DNA from: CAJINA01 sp964636125
GTDB taxonomy: Bacteria; Desulfobacterota; Desulfobacteria; Desulfobacterales; CAJINA01
Direction of reading: 5' to 3'
DNA: 64,000 nucleotides
NCBI GenBank assembly: GCA_964636125.1
Contig: CAZWPX010000001.1
Location: 124,001 to 188,000 of the forward strand
The translations under genes and the position numbers were made by a program. The notes below the pieces were generated by a model, which was not told where the DNA came from, searched no databases, and saw only the letters and a list, made by a program, of their open reading frames with translations. Below, one piece after another: positions 27,506 through 36,574 of this stretch; within the stretch, counting starts at the first letter, position 1; each line of letters starts with the position of its first letter.

Positions 27506-28894
27506 TTACATTGTCACAGGAAAATCTGATTGCAGTTCGCCATCCAATACACGTTTTACCAGCTGAAGCCCCGCGGCAAGTTCGTCTATGGTTTTCGCTC
27601 CGGTGAGGGACAAGCGTGCGGCTGCCGGTGCGGCGGCATCTCCGACCGTGAATTTTTCCGCTGCGAACACATTGACGCCAAGTTCGCGCATACGTTGCTC
27701 GAATAGAAATCCCCGCCAAGGCGCCGGGAGGGCCAGCCAGATGAAAAACCCCGTGGGGATGCCCGTGAAGCTGTATCCACGCAAAATTTTTTGGGCCAGC
27801 GCAAACCGCTCGGCAGCTTCTCTGCGCTTCAGATCAACAACCTTGTCGGCGGTCCCATCTTTGATCCACATACTTACGAGTTCAACATTCAGGGGCGGCG
27901 TCATCCACACCGTGTTCAAGATGGCCTCATAAACGGGCTTATAGTACTTCTGGGGAACGACCATGAAGGCAACCCGCAACCCGGCTGCAAAGGCTTTTGA
28001 AATTCCGGCGATATACACCCCCGTCTCGGGCAGGCGGGCCGTTGTCGGGGGAATGACCCCCGGGCGGGTCAGGTCATAGGCGGCATCCTCGACCACGACG
28101 AGCCGGTGTTTGAGCGCGATTTCTGCCAGCGCGTCCCGGCGGGACTCAGAGACAGTTGTGGTGGTTGGATTATGCACACCGGGCATAAGATACAATCCTT
28201 TAATCTTTTCCCGTCTGCAGATACGATCCAGGTTTTCGGCCATCATTCCTGATTGATCCATCTCTATGGGGACCAACCGAAGTCCGAGCATGGCTGCGAG
28301 GGTTTTCATACCGGGGTAGGTCAGACAGTCTGTGGCGATTCGATCGCCCGGCCGAAAAAGGCCGTTCAGCGCACAGGTCAGGGCATGCTGGGCGCCGGAG
28401 CAGACTACGATGTCGTTGGCGGTTGCCCTGAGACCGAAACGGTTGGCCCATTCGGCCCCGAGAGCGCGATGTTCCGGGAGTCCGCCCGGGTCGGAATAGT
28501 GCAAAAGGGCAGAAGGATCGCGTCTGCGGCACAGTTTTTTCAGTCCGCCGGTGAGATCCGGATCGAGATGATACAGCGGGTTGATCAGCCCCATTTCGAT
28601 CATGCCCGGCGAGTGTGACATATAGGGCACCATAGGCGTAGGGGTGCCTGCGTCTGAAGAGACATAGGTCCCCCGGCCCACAGTCCCGGCAATCAATCCC
28701 CGTTTTTCAGCCTCCTTATATCCCCGGGTGATCGTGGTGACATTCATTTCCAGGGCATAGGCGAGATCCCGATGGGTCGGCAGTTTTTCACCGGGATGGA
28801 GGCGACCGGAAGAGATGTCCTGCGCTATGGCATCCGCCAATTGTTTATACAGGGGCGTGTCGCCCTTTTGTATGCCTGGTGTCCAAATTGTCAT
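27506..28894 (-). CDS. MocR-type regulator (GntR HTH plus aminotransferase-like domain)
   Basis: About 462 residues. The N-terminal GntR winged helix (PLYKQLADAIAQDISSGRL, EKLPTHRDLAYALEMNVTTI) is followed by a fold-type-I aminotransferase domain. That domain has the PLP-related blocks CSGAQHALTCALNGLFRPGD, VVVEDAAYDL and GISKAFAAGLRVAF, including the PLP-binding Lys. MocR proteins sense amino-acid or PLP-type ligands. The gene is divergent from a LysE-family exporter, the usual target of this arrangement. The ATG at 28894 gives MTIWTPG; a longer frame starts inside the operator. Confidence 0.9.
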   Translation of the reverse strand: MTIWTPGIQKGDTPLYKQLADAIAQDISSGRLHPGEKLPTHRDLAYALEMNVTTITRGYKEAEKRGLIAGTVGRGTYVSSDAGTPTPMVPYMSHSPGMIEMGLINPLYHLDPDLTGGLKKLCRRRDPSALLHYSDPGGLPEHRALGAEWANRFGLRATANDIVVCSGAQHALTCALNGLFRPGDRIATDCLTYPGMKTLAAMLGLRLVPIEMDQSGMMAENLDRICRREKIKGLYLMPGVHNPTTTTVSESRRDALAEIALKHRLVVVEDAAYDLTRPGVIPPTTARLPETGVYIAGISKAFAAGLRVAFMVVPQKYYKPVYEAILNTVWMTPPLNVELVSMWIKDGTADKVVDLKRREAAERFALAQKILRGYSFTGIPTGFFIWLALPAPWRGFLFEQRMRELGVNVFAAEKFTVGDAAAPAAARLSLTGAKTIDELAAGLQLVKRVLDGELQSDFPVTM

Positions 28895-28895
28895 G

Positions 28896-28939
28896 CATAC
28901 AATAATTGCATTGACACCATACAATGTCAACCTTATATT
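28896..28939 (+). promoter_or_regulatory. LysE-gene promoter overlapped by MocR-type direct repeats
   Basis: TTGACA (28911-28916) and TATATT (28934-28939) are separated by exactly 17 bp, a near-consensus sigma-70 promoter for the rightward exporter gene. Two exact CATACAAT direct repeats lie at 28896-28903 and 28918-28925, 22 bp apart (about two helical turns). The second repeat sits between -35 and -10. MocR regulators typically bind direct repeats, so this is the likely operator for the divergent regulator. Confidence 0.75.
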
Positions 28940-28992
28940 TGCTCGGAGAAGGCTTTTTCAATTAACCCTGTTATTACCTGAAGGATCGCAAC

Positions 28993-29583
28993 ATGCTAGA
29001 CAATCTTCTGCCTTTTATTCTGTTTGTTATCGCTATGACCGGCACTCCCGGGCCCGGCAATCTCACCATGATGGCTATTGGCCAGACGACCGGTTTTGCC
29101 AGTTCGATACAGTTTCTTATCGGCGCGGGGGCGGGTTGCGTGATTCTGGATTCACTGGTTGCCTGCGGGCTGGGGGAGTTGATTATAAGCTTACCGGTTG
29201 TGGCCACGACGTTACGTATTGCCGGTCTGGTCTATATTTTGTATCTGGCGGGAAAGATACTTGCTATGCAATTTACACCCAAAAAGGTGGAGAGACGGTT
29301 TTCATTTTTCGAAGGTTTTCTGATCCATCCATTGAGCCCCAAGAGCTGGGCGATGGCCATTGTTGCCTTTAGCCAGTTTATGAATCCCGAGCAGCCCCTC
29401 GGGCCCCAGATTGCAATATTTGTGTTCAGTTTTTTAGTCGGACTCCTGGTCTTTCACAGTTCGTGGTGTGCCGCCGGCGCCCTCATCCCGCGTTTAATCA
29501 GTTCCAGACGGATTCTATTTGGTATCAACTGGATAATGGTCACGCTTATGATCGGTGCCACCGGATATGCGATGTTCGTGTGA
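28993..29583 (+). CDS. LysE-family amino-acid exporter
   Basis: A 196-residue, six-helix membrane protein of the LysE/RhtB family. The N-terminal TGTPGPGNLTMMAIGQTTGF motif is typical, and HPLSPKSWAMAIVAFSQF is the conserved mid-protein block. It exports an amino acid or related metabolite. It faces the MocR regulator, shares its operator region and is followed by copy B of the dispersed repeat. Confidence 0.9.
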   Translation: MLDNLLPFILFVIAMTGTPGPGNLTMMAIGQTTGFASSIQFLIGAGAGCVILDSLVACGLGELIISLPVVATTLRIAGLVYILYLAGKILAMQFTPKKVERRFSFFEGFLIHPLSPKSWAMAIVAFSQFMNPEQPLGPQIAIFVFSFLVGLLVFHSSWCAAGALIPRLISSRRILFGINWIMVTLMIGATGYAMFV

Positions 29584-29609
29584 GCATCAGAAGGGCAACC
29601 GAATGAGGT

Positions 29610-29746
29610 CGCTACATCACCACCAATAGTGGGCCTACACTACAAAAACACCCCTGTTTTAGTGGCTTAAGCGGCAACTTTCGGGGGTAAAACAGGTGAT
29701 TTAAGACGTGCTCCCTGTAAAAACAAACCGATGCGCATTTAACCTT
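29610..29746. repeat. Dispersed ~135-bp intergenic repeat, copy B
   Basis: Homologous to 26167-26300 in direct orientation, with differences scattered along its length. It carries perfect 9-bp inverted arms CCTGTTTTA / TAAAACAGG. It lies just after the LysE gene. The two copies bracket the MBL-MocR-LysE segment. The remainder of 29584-29927 has no gene, and the last ~60 bp before hipB is very AT-rich and probably the promoter. Confidence 0.75.
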
Positions 29747-29927
29747 GAGTGTTTGTAGATTAACAGCCTCAAAAAGATTGGTAATGCTCTTTTTAAGAAG
29801 TAGTAGCCCCTTAAAGGGCTCTAAGTGATTTGTCCTGTACAAACATATCATATATGCTATAGTAGTCTAAAAAAAGATCACTATTTATTTAAATATTATT
29901 TAAATAACTTTAAAAAGGCTATTAAAT

Positions 29928-30245
29928 ATGGATTATTATTTTATGACCGATGAACAGATCGGTAAAGAATTTGGTCAAAGAATCAAATCTCTTAGATTAA
30001 GAAAGAACTGGTCACAGCAGGAGATATCAGAATTTACGGGTCTATCCATAAATGCCATTAAATCGGTTGAAGGGGGTAAGGGTAAAATACAGTCTTTAAT
30101 TAAAATATTACGGGCACTGAAAAGTCTGGATCAGTTGGACGGCTTCTTGCCTGATCCGGGCCCTTCTCCAAAACAATGGATCAAATTGAAAGGCTCAGCG
30201 CGTGTAAGGGCGACCGGAACTCGTAAAAGGTCAAAAAAATGGTAG
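29928..30245 (+). CDS. hipB: HipB-like XRE antitoxin/repressor
   Basis: A 105-residue protein with an XRE helix-turn-helix (FGQRIKSLRLRKNWSQQEIS, FTGLSINAIKSVEGGKGKIQ) and the HipB-like tail ILRALKSLDQLDGFLPDPGP. It ends with a basic stretch (RKRSKKW). Its stop codon overlaps the start of hipA by 7 nt, so the two are translationally coupled. The preceding AT-rich stretch is the probable autoregulated promoter. Confidence 0.88.
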   Translation: MDYYFMTDEQIGKEFGQRIKSLRLRKNWSQQEISEFTGLSINAIKSVEGGKGKIQSLIKILRALKSLDQLDGFLPDPGPSPKQWIKLKGSARVRATGTRKRSKKW

Positions 30246-31561
30246 ACGGTGCTACGGTTAAGTTGTGGGGGCAGACTGTCGGCTATATCCGATGGCAGAC
30301 AAATGATGGGTATGCGGCCTTTGAGTACGAACCGGAATTCTTGGAAACAGGCTTGGACATCTGCCCAATCCACATGAGCATTGATGATGCCCGGCGAGGT
30401 GAGGGTGTATTCTCATTTCCAGCCTTAAGAGAAGAAGTAAGCCGAACAGATACTTTTCTCGGATTACCGGGGTTGTTGGCTGACTGTCTGCCGGATAAAT
30501 TCGGGAACCGGCTCATTGATGCCTGGTTGGCAAGAAGCGGTTGGGAATCAGCAAGTTTTACACCGGTTGAAAGGCTCTGTTATATGGGTACGCGGGGTAT
30601 GGGCGCCCTGGAATTTATGCCCGGCAATCATCCCGCGGATTTAAATAAATCTAATTCTGTTGAAATCGACGAACTGGTTAAGCTGGCCCAGGATATAATG
30701 GATCTGCGCAGAGGCATAGGTACGGGCATCGCTGGCAATACGCAACATGCTGAAAACGCGATCATGGAACTCTTGAGGGTCGGCACGTCTGCCGGTGGTG
30801 CGCGTCCTAAGGCGGTTATTGCCATGAATGCTAAAGAGCGGATCCGGTCCGGTCAGGTCAGGGCGCCTAAAGGATATGATTATTGGATTTTAAAATTTGA
30901 TGGTGTCACCGATGAACAGTTAGGGGCGCCAAGAGGGTACGGGCGGCTTGAATATGCCTATTATTTAATGGCCAGACAGGCCGGAATAGAAATAGCTGAA
31001 AGCCGACTGCTTGAAGAAAATAGCAGAGCCCATTTTATGACCAGACGCTTTGACCGCAAAGATAACCAAAAGATCCACAGGCTCTCTTTGTGCGGAATTG
31101 CCCATTTTGATTTTAATGAGGCTGGCGCATACAGTTACGAACAGGCCTTTGCGGTCATGCGAGCATTAAAAGATCTTGGCCTGCCGGCCTTTGAGCAACA
31201 GTATCGCAGAACTCTATTTAATGTCATTGCCAGAAATCAGGATGACCATACAAAAAATATCTCCTTTTTAATGGAGCCGGATGGTGTTTGGAAGCTTTCT
31301 CCGGCATACGATGTCACGTATTCTTTCAATCCGAAAGGCGCATGGACAAACGTTCATCAAATGAGCCTGGCCGGCAAACGTGATAATTTTACTTTGCGGG
31401 ATTTAATCGGCCTGGGTGAATATGCGGGCATCAGGAAACCAAAACAGATTATCCAGGAAATCCAGGCTGCCGTTTTGCGTTGGCCGGAATTTGCGGGGGA
31501 AGCCGGTGTGCCTGATGATCAAATCACCAAGGTTGGTAACGTTCACAGGAAGATTTTATAG
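30239..31561 (+). CDS. hipA: HipA-family kinase toxin
   Basis: A 440-residue HipA-type serine/threonine kinase. The N-terminal HipA domain has GVFSFPALREEV and LPGLLADCLPDKFGNRLIDA. The core carries GTSAGGARPKAVIA (Gly-rich loop), YWILKFDGV and MTRRFDRK. The catalytic loop follows as NVIARNQDDHTKNISF and the metal-binding motif as LSPAYDVTYSF. It is intact and full length. The family phosphorylates tRNA synthetases or other targets and is neutralised by HipB. Only 7 nt separate it from sbcD, so it may be co-transcribed with the nuclease genes. Confidence 0.93.
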   Translation: MVDGATVKLWGQTVGYIRWQTNDGYAAFEYEPEFLETGLDICPIHMSIDDARRGEGVFSFPALREEVSRTDTFLGLPGLLADCLPDKFGNRLIDAWLARSGWESASFTPVERLCYMGTRGMGALEFMPGNHPADLNKSNSVEIDELVKLAQDIMDLRRGIGTGIAGNTQHAENAIMELLRVGTSAGGARPKAVIAMNAKERIRSGQVRAPKGYDYWILKFDGVTDEQLGAPRGYGRLEYAYYLMARQAGIEIAESRLLEENSRAHFMTRRFDRKDNQKIHRLSLCGIAHFDFNEAGAYSYEQAFAVMRALKDLGLPAFEQQYRRTLFNVIARNQDDHTKNISFLMEPDGVWKLSPAYDVTYSFNPKGAWTNVHQMSLAGKRDNFTLRDLIGLGEYAGIRKPKQIIQEIQAAVLRWPEFAGEAGVPDDQITKVGNVHRKIL

Positions 31562-31568
31562 GATATAG

Positions 31569-32798
31569 ATGAAAATACTGCATACATCGGACTGGCATAT
31601 TGGTCGGGCCCTGTACGGCCGCAAACGTTACGCTGAATTCGAGGCCTTTCTGGACTGGTTGGCGGGCACAATCGAGGAGGAGAAGATTGACCTCCTGCTG
31701 GTGGCCGGAGATGTGTTTGACAACAGCACACCGAGCAATCTGGCTCAGAAACTCTATTACCGATTCCTGTGCAGGGTGGCGTCTTCCGCGGACTGCCATG
31801 TGGTGATCATTGCCGGAAATCACGATTCGCCTTCCTTTATAAATGCCCCCAGAGATCTGCTGGCCTCGTTGAATGTCCATGTGGTGGGGGTGGCCTCTGA
31901 AACGCCGGAAGATGAAGTGGTGGTGGTACCCGGTCCGGATAAAGAGCCCGGGATGATCGTGTGCGCCATTCCTTATCTCAGGGACCGCGAAATCCGGAAA
32001 GCCGAGGCGGGTGAGAGTGTTGAGGATAAGGAACAGAAAATTGTTGATGGGATCCGGTCGCATTACCAGAGGGTTTGTGAAGCTGCTGAAGCGATGCGCA
32101 AGCAGATGGAGAAGCCAGTGCCTATCATCGCCATGGGGCATCTGTTCGCGGCCGGCGGCCAGACCGTGGACGGTGACGGGGTGCGGCACCTGTACATTGG
32201 TTCGCTTGCCCAGGTAAGGGCGGATGTGTTTCCCGAAGCCATCGATTATCTGGCGCTCGGGCACCTGCACATTCCCCAGAAGGTAGGCGACTCGGAATGG
32301 GTCCGGTATTCGGGTTCCCCCCTGCCAATTGGGTTCGGAGAGGCTGCGCAGGCAAAAAGTGTGGTGCTTGTTGATTTTGCAAATCTGCCCCCCACGGTGA
32401 CAACCCGGCCGATTCCAATATTCCAGGAGTTGAAAATTGTGAAGGGGGACTGGCAGGTCATTTCCCGGCACCTTGCAGAGATGAAGGCGGAAGGCAGCCA
32501 TGCCTGGGTTGAGGTCGCCTACGACGGGGAAGATGTTGTCGGGAATTTGCGCGAGCAACTGGATGGGGCAATTGCGGATACGGATATCGAGATTCTGAGA
32601 ATAGCCAACAACCGGTTGCTGGAGCGTTCCCTGGGCGCTGGCGCAGGCGGGGAGTCGCTGGATGATATTGACCCGGCCGAGGTGTTTGACCGCTGTTTGC
32701 AGGCTTATGATGTCCCGGTGGCGCAGTACAACGTTTTGCAGAATGCCTACCAGGAAATTATCGTCTCCCTTGATGAGGTTGACCCCAGGGCGCAATAG
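31569..32798 (+). CDS. sbcD: Exonuclease subunit SbcD (Mre11-like)
   Basis: A 409-residue calcineurin-like nuclease with LHTSDWHIGRALYGR, LLLVAGDVFDNSTPS, VIIAGNHDSPSF and ALGHLHIPQ, which are the metal-ligand motifs I-IV of Mre11/SbcD. It processes DNA ends and hairpins with SbcC. The start ATG lies 7 nt after hipA and is preceded by AGGATATAG. SbcC follows 10 nt after its stop. Confidence 0.94.
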   Translation: MKILHTSDWHIGRALYGRKRYAEFEAFLDWLAGTIEEEKIDLLLVAGDVFDNSTPSNLAQKLYYRFLCRVASSADCHVVIIAGNHDSPSFINAPRDLLASLNVHVVGVASETPEDEVVVVPGPDKEPGMIVCAIPYLRDREIRKAEAGESVEDKEQKIVDGIRSHYQRVCEAAEAMRKQMEKPVPIIAMGHLFAAGGQTVDGDGVRHLYIGSLAQVRADVFPEAIDYLALGHLHIPQKVGDSEWVRYSGSPLPIGFGEAAQAKSVVLVDFANLPPTVTTRPIPIFQELKIVKGDWQVISRHLAEMKAEGSHAWVEVAYDGEDVVGNLREQLDGAIADTDIEILRIANNRLLERSLGAGAGGESLDDIDPAEVFDRCLQAYDVPVAQYNVLQNAYQEIIVSLDEVDPRAQ

Positions 32799-32808
32799 GA
32801 GAAAACAG

Positions 32809-35800
32809 ATGAGGATTATCGGGGTACGGTTTAAAAATCTGAATTCGCTTGCCAGGGAATGGCAGGTGGATTTTTCCGGCCCGGAATATGTGTCAGACGG
32901 AATTTTTGCCATCACCGGTCCCACCGGGGCCGGCAAAACGACCATTCTGGATGCCATCTGCCTGGGGCTTTACGGAAGAACCCCGCGCCTGGACCGCGTC
33001 ACCAAAAACAGCAATGAGATCATGTCCCGCCAGACTGGCGACTGTTTTGCAGAGGTGACCTTTGAAACCCAGAAAGGGCGCTATCGCAGCCACTGGAGCC
33101 AGCATCGGGCCAGAAAGAAACCCGAAGGCGACTTGCAGCAGGCCCGACATGAAATTGCCGATGCGGGCAGCGGGGCGGTCCTTGAATCCAAACTATCCCG
33201 CGTGGGCAAGTTTATAGAGCAGGCCACGGGCATGGACTTCGGGCGCTTCACGCGGTCGATGATGCTGGCCCAGGGTGAGTTCGCCGCGTTCCTGGACGCA
33301 TCTCCCGATGACCGGGCGCCTATTCTGGAGCAGATTACCGGCACGGAAATCTACAGCCAGATATCGATAAAGGTTCACGAACGACGCAAACGGGAGCGTG
33401 ATACGCTTGAACTGGCCAGGGCGGAGCTCAGGGGGATCGAGATCTTTGAACCGGAGGAAGTAAAATCACTGCAGGACAATTTGCAGGAAATGCGCAACGG
33501 TGAAAAGACCCTTGAGGGAAAAGTGGCGGACCTGCGCAAAACAGAAACTTGGTTGACAGGGATAGCGGCCCTGGAAAAGACGTCGGTTGAACTCGATAAA
33601 AAGCTGCTCGATATCGCCCAACGCCGGCAGGCTTTCGAGCCGGAACGGCAACAGCTTGAAAAGGCCCGCAATGCCTTTCGCCTTGAAGGGGATTACAGGG
33701 GCGTTCTCGCTATCCGTACCTCGCAGCAGGCTGAATTGAAAGAGCTCGACGATTCGCGCCTGCGTTTGCCCGAAAAACAAAAAGCCCTGACCGGCTTGAA
33801 AGATGCGAAACAGAGGGCTGATAGGCATCTCCACGCGGAGCGCGTGCGACAGAAATCCGAAACAGAGATAATTAAGAAGGTTCGAGAACTGGACACCCGG
33901 CTTTCCGACCAGAGGCAACAACTTGGGTTAAAAAGTCAGGCTATTTCGGAGGCCGAAAAACAGGCAGCCGACTACAAATACGAGATCGATAAGGTTACAA
34001 AACTGCTTGAACAGACCCAAATGGTGCTTGGGGTCGCAGACGACTATCTAAGCAGCCATTCATCTGATGCGGCACTCCTGACAGACCTTGCCGCCATTGA
34101 AAAAGGGTTTGCCAACATTCGGGTGTGCGAGGCAAAGCGAGTGACGGCGGGTGAGGCTCTGGCGGCTGCCATCCGGCAAAAAGATGCCGTGGTTGAGAAG
34201 AGCCGGAAAATTACCGCTGACCAAGGCAAGGCCAGTCAGGAGTTCGAGAAAGAGGAACAAGGGGTCAATGATCTTACAAAAGAGATCGAGGCCCTGCTGA
34301 AAGGTCGCGACCTCGGCCAATTGCGAAACAAACTGGAAGCAGTCAAAGAACGGGAAAGGCTTTTACTTGAGTGCTTTGAACTCGTTGGCCGTATGGAAAA
34401 TGCGGCCGTAGTGTTGAAGACCCTCCGGGAGGACACTGAAAAAAGAAAGGAAGCGCGCGGCCGGTTTGCAGAAGATATCAAGACTGCCACCAAACAAAAA
34501 GTGCTTATAGAAAACGAAGTTGCGGTTCTTGAAACTGAGGTGTCTCTCAGGAACAGGATTAGAAATCTTGAGGAAGAACGGAAACGGCTTGAGGACGGCA
34601 AGGCATGCCCGCTGTGCGGTGCTACGGAGCATCCGTTTGCCAGGAGCAACACGCCTGAACTGGATGCAGCTGAAACCAGACTGCATAAAAAGAAGGCTGA
34701 GCTCAAAGGCACTGATAAAGAAATGCAACAGCTGGAAGCAGAGCAGGTCAGGGTTGTTGAGGCCGTCCGGTATGGGGAAAAGGAGATAGCGGAAAGAGAG
34801 GCGCTGCTGGCCAATGACAAGAAAGCCTCCACCGCCATCCTGTCCAAACTTGAAATCAGGGACTCTTTTCAAAATCTGAGCGCCGATCTTGAAACAAAGA
34901 TAGCAAAAACCCAAGCTGAACTCTCCGAAATAGCGGTTATCGTGACCGCCGCAGAGGGAAAGGGCGAGCAGGAAAAGAAAGCGCGAGAGGTGCTCGAGAC
35001 GCTCAGGAAAAAGCGAGACGATTTGAGTGTGTCCTTACAGGCGGCTAAATATCAAATAGAAACAGCAGGGACCGAATCCGACAGACTGCTCAAAGAGCGG
35101 AGCGTCGCATTGGATGAGACCGAAAAAGCCATTTCCGCAGCCCTGCAAGATTTGAAACCTTTTGGCATTGCGCAGGCCGAGACAACGGAACTCGATGCTG
35201 TTTATGTGGCACTGTCAGAACGTAAAAATGAGTGGGAAGCCAGGCAGGCTGAAAAAATCAACGGCGAGAAGGAGGCGGCCAGCCAGCAAGCCGAAATCGA
35301 GAAGCTCAATGCCCTCTTGGCATCCCATACTAAAGAGTTGAAACACAAAAGAAAGGACCAGGCACAGGCAGACTTATTGCTATCAGAGCTTGGCAAATCC
35401 CGGCAGGTGCTATTTGGCGATAAGGATACGGACCATGTTGAAAAGCAGCTTGCCAAAGACGTTGAGACTGCGGAAAAAGATTTGGAGGTGTCCCGGGATT
35501 CTCTGGTGCAGGTTGAAAAAGAGATCAGCACGATTAATGAAACGATTGTGTTACTGAAGGGTAAAACGGAAAAGCGGGAAAAGGATCTGGCTGCGGCCCA
35601 AAAAAATCTGACGGAACGGTTGGAAAAGGAAGGCTTTAAAGAGGAATCTGAGTTCCTGGAGGCCCGCCTCAGTGAAGAAGATCGGCAACAGATTGCAGAT
35701 AAAAAAAAGCGCCTGGATCAGGCAAAAACAGAACTGGATGCCCGCAAGGCAGACAACGCAAAGGCCCTCTCCGCCGAGCGTAAAAAAATCCTCACGGATC

Positions 35801-36480
35801 AACCGGCAGAAATGATCCGGGAAGATATAAAAAAGAGTGAAATCGATTTGAAACAGATCCGGATAGATATCGGCGGAATTGAAAAAAGCCTGAGTGAAAA
35901 CGAAAAGATGCGGAAAAAGCAGGGCGAACGCATAAAAGTCATTGAAGCCCAAAAAAAAGAATGTTCCCGATGGGATGAATTGCATCAACTAATCGGTTCA
36001 GCGGACGGTAAAAAATTCAGGAATTTTGCCCAGGGTCTTACCTTCGAGGTAATGACCGCACATGCCAACCGCCAACTTCGGCAGATGACCGATCGATATA
36101 TGCTCGTTCGCGATGCAATCAAGCCGTTGGATCTGAACGTAATCGACAATTACCAGGCTGGTGAAATTCGTTCCACGAAAAATCTGTCCGGTGGCGAAAG
36201 TTTTATCGTGAGTCTTGCGCTGGCACTTGGGCTCTCCCAAATGGCCAGCAGAAATGTGCGGGTTGACTCACTCTTTCTTGATGAGGGATTCGGTACGCTT
36301 GATGATGACGCCCTCGAGACGGCACTGGTAACCCTTGCGGGACTCCAGCAGGAAGGCAAGCTGATAGGCGTCATCTCACATGTCTCGGCGCTCAAAGAAC
36401 GGATCGGGACACGCATTCGGGTAACACCGGAAACGGGTGGGCGCAGCCGGATTTCCGGGCCGGGTTGCCAGGGATTATAG
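32809..36480 (+). CDS. sbcC: Exonuclease subunit SbcC (Rad50-like ATPase)
   Basis: A 1223-residue SMC-like protein. The N-terminal ATPase half has ITGPTGAGKTTILDAICLG. Two long coiled coils flank a zinc-hook CPLCG (in GKACPLCGATEHPF, near residue 600), and the C-terminal half has the signature NLSGGESFIVSLALALGLS and Walker B SLFLDEGFGTLD. The start at 32809 is chosen from AGGAGAAAACAG just upstream; the longer frame into sbcD is spurious. It forms the SbcCD complex with the preceding gene. Confidence 0.95.
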   Translation: MRIIGVRFKNLNSLAREWQVDFSGPEYVSDGIFAITGPTGAGKTTILDAICLGLYGRTPRLDRVTKNSNEIMSRQTGDCFAEVTFETQKGRYRSHWSQHRARKKPEGDLQQARHEIADAGSGAVLESKLSRVGKFIEQATGMDFGRFTRSMMLAQGEFAAFLDASPDDRAPILEQITGTEIYSQISIKVHERRKRERDTLELARAELRGIEIFEPEEVKSLQDNLQEMRNGEKTLEGKVADLRKTETWLTGIAALEKTSVELDKKLLDIAQRRQAFEPERQQLEKARNAFRLEGDYRGVLAIRTSQQAELKELDDSRLRLPEKQKALTGLKDAKQRADRHLHAERVRQKSETEIIKKVRELDTRLSDQRQQLGLKSQAISEAEKQAADYKYEIDKVTKLLEQTQMVLGVADDYLSSHSSDAALLTDLAAIEKGFANIRVCEAKRVTAGEALAAAIRQKDAVVEKSRKITADQGKASQEFEKEEQGVNDLTKEIEALLKGRDLGQLRNKLEAVKERERLLLECFELVGRMENAAVVLKTLREDTEKRKEARGRFAEDIKTATKQKVLIENEVAVLETEVSLRNRIRNLEEERKRLEDGKACPLCGATEHPFARSNTPELDAAETRLHKKKAELKGTDKEMQQLEAEQVRVVEAVRYGEKEIAEREALLANDKKASTAILSKLEIRDSFQNLSADLETKIAKTQAELSEIAVIVTAAEGKGEQEKKAREVLETLRKKRDDLSVSLQAAKYQIETAGTESDRLLKERSVALDETEKAISAALQDLKPFGIAQAETTELDAVYVALSERKNEWEARQAEKINGEKEAASQQAEIEKLNALLASHTKELKHKRKDQAQADLLLSELGKSRQVLFGDKDTDHVEKQLAKDVETAEKDLEVSRDSLVQVEKEISTINETIVLLKGKTEKREKDLAAAQKNLTERLEKEGFKEESEFLEARLSEEDRQQIADKKKRLDQAKTELDARKADNAKALSAERKKILTDQPAEMIREDIKKSEIDLKQIRIDIGGIEKSLSENEKMRKKQGERIKVIEAQKKECSRWDELHQLIGSADGKKFRNFAQGLTFEVMTAHANRQLRQMTDRYMLVRDAIKPLDLNVIDNYQAGEIRSTKNLSGGESFIVSLALALGLSQMASRNVRVDSLFLDEGFGTLDDDALETALVTLAGLQQEGKLIGVISHVSALKERIGTRIRVTPETGGRSRISGPGCQGL

Positions 36481-36574
36481 GCATACAGAAGAGGCAGATC
36501 GACACATCAAGAAAATTGATGCAAAGCCCTCTTTTGGATGAAAGCCGTAAGTTGAGATACGAATTCTTCTACTG

